DNA of 64,000 nt from Oenanthe sinensis (taxonomy: Eukaryota > Streptophyta > Magnoliopsida > Apiales > Apiaceae). Position numbers and translations under genes: made by a program. Below the pieces are notes generated by a model. That model searched no databases. It had not been told where the DNA came from and saw only the letters and a list, made by a program, of their open reading frames with translations. Position 1 is the first letter of the stretch; each line of letters opens with the position of its first letter. Positions 56,501 to 64,000 of the stretch are shown here, one piece after another. Location: assembly GCA_028671895.1 (NCBI GenBank), contig CM053800.1, forward strand, positions 12,297,886-12,361,885, in the 5' to 3' direction.

Positions 56501-56734
56501 TTACCATATTAAATAGTAATTTTAATGTGAATGTAATTGCCCAATAAAGTAATTATCTTATTTACCTCTTTATACTTAATAAAAGACTTATAAATTTAAA
56601 AATATTACTATATTGCCATTAATGATTTAGTTTTGAATTTTATTACTCCTATAAAATATCAACGGTGTAGATTAAGGTTTCCAAGTTTTCTATCTGAATG
56701 GAGATCACTATTTAATTGGAGACTTTTAAGATCA
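56501..56734. other. AT-rich spacer
   Basis: No feature supported. Confidence 0.4.
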
Positions 56735-57500
56735 TATATGTACTGCTTGTTAAGAATGAGTTTAGACTAAAAATTATACAGAGGGGGTGAATGTATAAGT
56801 ATCTCTTCTCTCTGCTATTTCAATTTTGGAGTAGCTTGATTAACAAGGAATACAAACGTGTTTATGTGAATGTGATTTAGTGTATGTAGATTTCTGTGTT
56901 TACAAAGAATTGCAGATAATAAGAATACATAAATTAACTTTTAAACTAATATTATATTACAATGAAATTGCTACAAGGAATGGATATTTCAAATCTGATT
57001 ATTATAATGGAGTTAAGTACATGCTATATAGACATCATGTATGTTAGCACAAGTTTCGCGACACTAAATGTTATTCTAGGAAATAAGACGAACTACCTTT
57101 ACATTTTGGAACTTCATATTTCTAGCTAGCACCTTGAATATTACAATCTTCAGATTCTGCTTCCTTTCTCTATCATTTCTGTCATGTTCACTTTGCAACC
57201 TTCCTGTTGTAGATTTGTCACCTTTCATGCTCGGTATTGACCAATACTAAATGTGATAGATGTTTTTATTGTTTGTCTGTTAATTCTACAAACTTCCATG
57301 AATGTTTCTAAGTAAATATATCGTGAATTTCATTTGAATTTGATACTTTTACACCTCTCAACATATCAGTGCAACTGCATATCTAGATTTCTCGACATTC
57401 CTCTTTTCTTAACTTCTCGACGTATACACTTCTAAACTTCTCTATATTTTGAATAAATTACTTCTTGACAGAAGAACTTCTCGATATACAATTATAATGG
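56735..57500 (-). repeat. Possible decayed LTR with a GAGAAGTT motif array
   Basis: Read on the minus strand the left end gives ATACATTCACCCCCTCTG... and ends TTCTTAACA at about 56733, like a copia LTR end. A TATATAG box lies near 57030. Several GAGAAGTT copies (57380-57485) are upstream of it, as the CAGAGTYT arrays are in elements C and D. The far end and a target duplication were not found. Confidence 0.4.
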
Positions 57501-57650
57501 ATACTTTAAATTATATAACTTTTTTGGTTTAAGTTCTAAAAAAAAAAATCCCCTGATTGTATCCTTAAATTATATAAATTTTTAGGCTTAAGTTCTTAAA
57601 TAAAATAATTTCTTAATTGTGTCTTTAAATTATATTTTTTTAAAAGTACA
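57501..57650 (+). repeat. Short tandem repeat of about 65 bp, three diverged units
   Basis: Units of the form TTAAATTATATAA...TTTAAGTTCT...TAATT follow each other. AT-rich, noncoding. Confidence 0.5.
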
Positions 57651-59138
57651 TCCTTCTGCTAAATTCCAATAAAAAAATCTCCATAATTTCAATCGAAAAG
57701 ATCTTCTAAAAAGTCCAGAATCAACGAATTCTTAGTTACGATGAATTTATCATGAATTTTACAAGATAATTGAATTGTATGTGAAAAATCTTACAAATTT
57801 TAATTGGGTTAAAATGATCAAATACATATCTGATTATAATTGGAATTATGGAGATATTCGAAATTTGAGATATGATATTTTTAATTAGATTTCGAGAATT
57901 GAATATATGTTCTAACATGATGTGAAACAAAGATTTGTATGAAAGAAATATACAACTATTTAATTTTGGTGGTTCGAAGAAAATATTAATAAATGAGTAG
58001 ATCTTAATCTATATATACTATTTTAAAAACCTAAATTTAAAATATATTAGAATTTGTTATTCATATTCTGCCCATATTAAAAAAATCCGTTACCCCCTAA
58101 TATAAATTTAATTACTAATTTAATATTAATTTTTAATTTATTTTATTATTATTAATTTATTTTATTATTTTAAAAAAATACGGGATATTACCAATTGGAA
58201 TGCAATTGACCGGGCAAAGTGATACATGAAAAAATTGAGCACATATTACTACACACGTACGATAAGCGTAGGAAAGACGGAACATATAACATCAATACAC
58301 ATACACGAAAAGTAAGGATTGACAATGAGTAGAATAACTACCCGAAAATGAGGGAGAAACAGTTAATAACTAGAATCAAGTATGACTTATCATTTGTATA
58401 TAAGTATATTTACATTCTCCACCGGTGCCACAACATCTCCTAGGCAGTTGCCCATTATTTTCACATAATACTTGTTGTGTATTATATACATTGTCCCCTG
58501 CTTGTACGTAACATTGAATTCAGGTAAAGTTCTTGCATGTTGTGATTTTCACCATCAAATGCATGTGTATGTTGTACCCTTGATTATAATGATCTCGTCG
58601 AATCTCTAGGTTTTTAACTTAAGTGATGATCCTACACTTGATTTTGTGAGGAATGATGAGAATGTAGTTGCATGTTGTGAGGTTGATTATATTTCATATC
58701 GAAAAATGAACAAATATGAGATTCGGGAAAAAAATAATCCAAACTTGCATAATATATATTTTGCATAAGATTCAAAATGTTGTGAAGTTGTTTCTTTACC
58801 GTATAATTGTGTGTGTCGCAGATGGCAGATGTGTTAGATGCAGTGAATGAATTCATTTACTTTTAAACTGCTTAAGTATGTATTAGGTATTGAAAGTTTA
58901 AAACCAACCAGGGCAGAGATGATGGAATGTTGAAAACAACTGGGGTATATATGACGCGAGAATTTGTTTCTGACTTTTCCATCTAAATGCTAAATCAAAC
59001 CAGATCAAATATAGTCCTCCTCGGAACAAATGCCCAAAGGCAATGGATTGATTTCCTGGTATTATATAGTAGCGAAAGAGCCTCAGACGAACTAGCATTC
59101 CAGGCTTTCCAGCCAGGGTTATTCCATGAATGAGACTA
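57651..59138. other. AT-rich intergenic spacer
   Basis: No gene I can support. A minus-strand frame at 59098-58898 of 66 codons (MLVRLRLFRYYIIPGNQSIA and following) is not recognised and may be chance. Confidence 0.35.
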
Positions 59139-59340
59139 TACCAAGTTTAAGGATTCAAGTCTTATAAAGTAGATTCTTTAAGTAGAAATGTGGTTATTTC
59201 GTAGGGCTATATTTTTGTGTACTAAGTTTTGGGGTTCAAGTCTTACCTTAATAAGAAAAAGGCAAATATAGTTATTTCGTGTGATTATATTTCTATGTAG
59301 TAAGTTTAGGGGTTCAAGTCTTACCTTAACTAAAAAATAA
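59139..59340 (+). repeat. Tandem repeat of about 78 bp, three diverged units
   Basis: AAGTTT-GGGGTTCAAGTCTTA-type sentences at about 59141, 59222 and 59299, each preceded by TTATTTCGT...ATATTT. Lies 250 bp before the transporter gene. Confidence 0.6.
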
Positions 59341-59594
59341 AAAGCAATATTTTTATTATTCATCAATGTGAAAGGAGTAAATAGAGCTTACACAGTTAGT
59401 TGCATGTATGTTTCTTGTACACTTTCAGCAATGTGTTTCTTGCATGTTATCTATTATTCATCTCTGTGGTTCTAATTGTTTAGCCTGGTTTAATCATTAT
59501 TTGTTGCAGATTGTATAGCTAAACACGTAAATCATCAAGAATCTTTCTGTAGTTATCTGTTGCACAAGAGTACATTTAGAGGTGGAAGTAAAAT
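59341..59594 (+). promoter_or_regulatory. Upstream region of the transporter gene, possible leader intron end
   Basis: ATTTGTTGCAG|ATTG at about 59500-59514 looks like a splice acceptor 80 bp before the ATG, so the 5' UTR may contain an intron. No convincing TATA box seen. Confidence 0.35.
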
Positions 59595-62072
59595 ATGGTG
59601 GAAGGGGGAGTAACTAAAGTTGATAAAACAGAGTTCAGTGAATGTTGGAGAACATCATGGCAAACACCTTATATCATGAGGCTAGCTCTATCGGCTGGCA
59701 TTGGTGGTCTCCTTTTTGGATACGACACAGGTACCACTAATTTAACTTCATTCATTAGTCACCTTGTTCAGTTATCACCTTGTACACTGAATCATTAGTT
59801 TTAAAATACATTATGCTTGTTAGTGTCTTTTGAGAACCAAAACGAAACTGATTTTATGTGTAAAACCTTACACTGTTCTTATTCAAATATACGCCTGAGG
59901 CACATAATCTTGATGACTTTATGGGCTGTAGCTGTTACAAGAATAAGAATTTTCTTCATAAGGGTGTTTTCTAACTTAATGAATTGTTGATGGGAGTGCA
60001 GGAGTTATTTCTGGTGCACTTCTTTACATTCGTGAAGATTTCAGGTCTGTTGATAAAAAGACATGGCTGCAGGTACTTAGCCTGATCATCTTACTGTCTA
60101 GTAATCAAGAAAGAAGTTGATGCTTTAAATATGAGTATATGTATTAATGTTATATTCTTTTGTCACCATCACCCTAAGTATATATTTTCTTGTCAATCCT
60201 TAGGAAACCATTGTCAGCATGGCTGTTGCGGGAGCCATCATTGGCGCTGCAGTAGGTGGATGGATTAATGATAGGTTTGGTAGGAAAATATCGCTTTTGT
60301 TGGCTGATTTGCTGTTCTTAGTTGGTGCTATAATTATGGCATCTGCTCCAGTTCCGGCATTGATTATTGTTGGCCGAGTATTTGTTGGCTTTGGGGTTGG
60401 GATGGCTTCCATGACTGCACCTTTGTACATTTCAGAGGCTTCCCCTCATAGAATTAGAGGTGCCCTTGTTAGCACAAATGGGTTACTAATAACTGGAGGC
60501 CAATTTTTTTCATATCTCATTAATCTAGCTTTCACCCATGTATGGTTTAATAAGCCTTCCCATTTCTCTAGTGTTTGAATTGGTTATTTGCTTGTTCTTT
60601 TTTTTTTTGTTGACAAATTTGCTTGTTCTTTTAAAATCATGAAGATCATAGTAAAAGTTGTGAAGATAATATGTCCTTTATCCACATGTTTTAGGTGAAA
60701 GGAACCTGGCGTTGGATGCTTGGTGTTGCAGGAGTTCCTGCCCTTCTCCAATTTCTGTTAATGTTGGGCCTCCCTGAGTCTCCCAGATGGTTGTACGTAA
60801 ATGTGCGTGTTGATGAATTACCCATATTAGTTTCTGTAGATTTCATATGTATGATGGTATGTAGTTTTATGGATTTTGTTTGATCAGAACAAGGAAGATG
60901 AAGCGCGTGAAATCTTAGCGAGGATCTACCCTGAAGATGAAGTTGAAGAAGAGATGGAAGCATTGCGCTCTTCTGTTGAAGCTGAAAAGGAACTGGAAAT
61001 GTCAGGCGGAAATGTGTTTCAGCGGGTTAAGGAAGCTTGGGGTAATATAGTTGTTAGAAGAGGACTCTATGCTGGTGTTACTGTTCAAGTTGCTCAACAA
61101 TTTGTAGGCATTAACACAGTCATGTATTATAGTCCCACCATAGTTCAGTATGCAGGATATGCTTCAAACCAGACAGCTTTAGCTCTATCTCTTGTAACTT
61201 CTGGTCTAAATTGTGCTGGATCCATCATCAGTATGTTTTGCGTTGATAAATATGGGAGAAGGAAGCTTATGATTATATCTATGTTTGGTATTATAACTTG
61301 CCTGGTGATACTGTCTGCTATCTTCTTCCGTGCTTCTTCCACTTCACCATCTGTAAGTACATTTGAGTCTGAGACTTTTGGTAAGAATTCTACTTGTCCG
61401 GCCTACCTGGATGCATCAGATCCATCATCCTGGGACTGCACGAAATGCTTGCAATACTCGAGTTGTGCTTTTTGTTCAAATAAGTATGGTAAGGTAAGTG
61501 TAATATCATCACTATTTTAAAGTAAGTTACTTCATTTTCCATGTAACTATTTGAGTCCGCTGATGAAAAAAGTAGGATGAACTGAAATTTCTTGTGTTTC
61601 TTTCAAAAAGTATAAAACCGGAGCTTGTTTGGCTCTCAACGATGATGTAAGGGGATCATGTCGATCTGAGCATAGAACGTGGTACACAAAGGGCTGTCCA
61701 AGCAAGATAGGTTTCGCTGCAATAATATTCTTGGGTCTTTACATTTTATTTTTCTCTCCGGGAATGGGGACAGTACCTTGGGTTATAAACTCAGAAATAT
61801 ATCCACTAAAATACAGAGGCATTGGTGGTGGAATAGCTGCAGTTGCTAACTGGTGTTCAAATCTCCTCGTGAGTGAAACATTCTTGACATTAACCGAGGC
61901 TCTTGGTGCTTCTGGAACTTTCCTCCTCTTTGCTGGTTTTTCGATCCTTGGACTAGTTGGAATATTTTTCCTAGTACCAGAAACTAAAGGTCTGTCATTT
62001 GAGGAGGTCGAGAAGCTGCTAAAAAGAGGGTATTCTCCTTTCAAGAAATGTAGAGACGTGGATGATGATTGA
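59595..62072 (+). CDS. INT4: Inositol transporter, INT4-like (MFS sugar transporter family)
   Basis: Six exons, 59595-59730, 60002-60072, 60204-60539, 60695-60796, 60888-61493 and 61611-62072, join in frame with GT-AG borders to 570 residues (family about 580). It begins MVEGGVTKVDKTEFSECWRT. Sugar-porter marks in order: GGLLFGYDTGVISGALL, NDRFGRK (residues 91-97), PLYISEASPHRIRGALVS, PESPRWLY (208-215), QQFVGINT (285-292), DKYGRRK, SEIYPLKYRGIGGG and PETKGLSFEEVE. Between predicted helices 9 and 10 is an extended Cys-rich loop (about 385-445; CTKCLQYSSCAFC, GSCRSEHRTW, KGCPSK) of PSI type, found in INT2/INT4 but not in ordinary hexose carriers. It should be a proton/myo-inositol symporter of the plasma membrane. 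The symbol rests on overall likeness; INT2 is the alternative. Confidence 0.93.
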
Positions 62073-63470
62073 AGTAAGTACATCAAATTACTTTAACATG
62101 AATACTGGATAGATCATTGAAAGAAGCATTACTCCAAGCTGCTTGATCTTATAGTGCAGAACTGTCAAATATTCACAGAGCAGTAGTAAAAAAATAAGTT
62201 TAGTTGTTAGAACTATATTTATTCAACTCATATCAACCCTCTTCTGCATGAATAAGCTTGAGTATTGTGTAGATTCTATGCCTACTCTTGTGTATCTAAA
62301 TTGATAATGATAGTAGACCCTATTCATAAGAAGCTCTTGTCCTTGCTTTGCTTGTAAATTCTTCTCGGAGATGATATTTCTACTTGGGCCTCAAAATTTA
62401 ACTTTCAACTCCAAAATATTATAATTTTATAATAAAAACATGGTACATGGTACGATAATAAAATACTACTCCCTCGGTTTGTTTATACTAGCATATAACC
62501 GTGCAAAACACGGAGGAGGGTAATAAATAATATATTATATATTTTAAATGAATTAAATATTTAATTTAATTATTTATATTATTAATATTTTTTATGTAAT
62601 GTTGTACATGAGATAAATTATTTTTGAATCATATTTATATTATGTGTTTAAATTCTCATTAATATATTGTTATATATTTTTATTAATTAACATAGATTAA
62701 TAACCCGTGCAAAGCATTAATAAATTTTTATTAATAAAAAGAGTTTCAAATATATTAGAAAATATTTTAATTAAAATTTAAATAAAAGAGTATGTTTTAA
62801 TATATATAAATAAATAAATAAATAATATTAAAAAAAATTATTATAAAATTAGAATTTTAAATAAATTAAAGTGTTTGAGCGATGAGAAAAATTGAAACAT
62901 GTTATTAGATGTGAGTACAACACTATATTCAAATCAAAAAAGAAGTTCGTTTAGAGTAGTATAATATAAAAATATATATAATATATATAGAGCACAATAA
63001 TAAAATTTAATTAATATAAATAAAATAATAATATTATTTTAATATTCATAAATTTTAATTAATAAATTATGATATTAAATAAATTAAAGAGATTGACTAA
63101 TGAGAAAATTAAAACATGATTGTTTACTGATTAAAAAAATGTGTTTGAAATTGAGTAAGAGATACGTGCATTTAATTTGAAGTTGAGTGAGACACAAAAG
63201 ACTACCCCTGCGACCGACGAAACATTATGTCCGTTTGGGTGACTTATTTTATTTTTATTTTTTATATATTTTCATATTTTTTTTAAAGATAAATATTTAT
63301 TTTAAAATTTTAAAATCAAATATTATCTTCAAAATAAAAAATAAATTACTTATTTTCAGAAAAAATACATACATACTTACCTTTTTCGGGAAATAAGGGC
63401 TTATTTCCGGAAAAAATAGTTGTCAAACACGGCCATTATATAGAGTATAGATTACTCATTTTTTGACCAT
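62073..63470. other. 3' flank of the transporter gene and AT-rich spacer
   Basis: The first few hundred bases are likely 3' UTR. TACTCCCTCGGTTTGTTTAT at about 62467 resembles a Stowaway MITE end, and ACCGTGCAAAACACGG (62500-62515) is a short dyad, with a CCGTGCAAAGCA relative near 62705. I could not define a whole element. The rest is very AT-rich without genes. Confidence 0.4.
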
Positions 63471-63479
63471 GCACACAGA

Positions 63480-64000
63480 TTAAGGATAATATTTATTAGA
63501 GTTTTTTGCACTTTGCATCCCCATGGTTTTTTTCATTGTCACTTTGGTACCCATATTTTTATTGGTAACACTTTGCATCCCACAACTTTTATTTTCGGTG
63601 CATTTTGCACCCTTTCCATAAAAAACCCAGGGGTATTTTTGGAAATTCAAATTTTTTAATATAATCAGATCTTTATTAAGCTTTTTGACCCTCTAAACGA
63701 TATTTTTTGAAAAATTTTAAAGAACGAAAGTTGTAGAGAACATAAAGATCTTTTCAAAACAATTGAGTTCAAAATTTTCGGGATTATAACGAAATTGGAA
63801 TTAAATAAAACCTATGTTTAATGAATTTGTAAATTTGTTTTGATCCTCTAAACGATATTTTATGAAAAAATTTAAAGAATGAAAGTTGTAGATAACGAAA
63901 TTTTTTTCTTAAAATGATAAGGTTCAAAATTTCCGGGGAATTAAATAAACCACGCTTAATAAATTTGTAAATTAAAAAAGTGTTCTAAATATCTTTAATT
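63480..64000. repeat. Terminal part of an unclassified repeat, cut by the window edge
   Basis: Phrases CACTTTGCATCCC (63509, 63570) and GCATTTTGCACCC (63600) recur. Then a unit of about 65 bp with CCTCTAAACGATATTTT and GAAAGTTGTAGA appears twice (about 63689 and 63843). No coding region. Confidence 0.55.

Noticed and set aside
58898..59098. 66-codon minus-strand frame as a small gene
   Set aside because: Unrecognised, no promoter or conserved pattern visible, and of a length expected by chance.
59222..59320. tRNA gene suggested by GGTTCAAGTC B-box-like motifs
   Set aside because: No A box, acceptor stem or anticodon arm can be folded around them; they belong to a short tandem repeat.
59595..59798. 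Several short separate transporter fragments, or a transporter pseudogene
   Set aside because: Six exons join in phase with GT-AG borders and restore every family motif, so one intact gene is the better model.
62467..62520. Complete Stowaway MITE
   Set aside because: Only one end resembles the CTCCCTC terminus; no inverted partner with a TA duplication was found.

Overview
This is nuclear DNA from a flowering plant, most likely a eudicot with a large, retrotransposon-rich genome. The evidence is spliced plant genes with GT-AG introns, plant-only gene families, AT-rich spacers, and several families of plant LTR retrotransposons. I cannot name the species. Three host genes look intact: a GUB_WAK extracellular protein with a GPI-anchor-like tail (4146-5181, minus), a seed-type 1-Cys peroxiredoxin (5707-6756, minus) and an INT4-like inositol transporter (59595-62072, plus). 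No RNA gene or CRISPR array was seen.

The centre, 12162-54169, is one three-level nest of LTR retrotransposons, and every junction can be read. Element A is a Ty3/gypsy element of Tat/Retand type on the minus strand (536-bp LTRs, target duplication TAAAT, about 10.3 kb of its own DNA). Its gag is split by element B, a very large Ty1/copia Sirevirus-like element on the plus strand (20987-52684, about 3.8-kb LTRs, target duplication GGCTG, about 20.1 kb of its own DNA). The 5' LTR of B is split by element C, a second copia element on the plus strand (22577-34129, two 741-bp LTRs, target duplication ATTTT). The LTR differences I counted by eye (A about 3 percent, B about 0.45 percent, C 2 in 741) agree with the order of insertion.

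Each of the three nested elements carries an accessory gene between pol and the 3' LTR. In A it is antisense, with its own TATA box and a likely intron. In B it is sense and lies just behind a splice acceptor and an internal TATA box. In C it is a reading frame of about 1,630 codons broken by one stop. B's gag-pol frame has eight in-frame stops and no frameshift although its LTRs are nearly identical. B's LTRs also hold two arrays of short hairpins whose stems change on both sides, one with a constant GGGGA loop.

The flanks hold older debris. On the left are the 5' end of a minus-strand copia element running off the window, a LINE ORF1 relic, a foldback repeat, a 70-bp minisatellite with a 352-bp duplication, and an Athila-like fragment. 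On the right are an AT-rich repeat, a tRNA-derived SINE with a 17-bp target duplication, a 1.5-kb solo LTR with a 5-bp duplication, a possible decayed LTR, and AT-rich spacer around the transporter gene.
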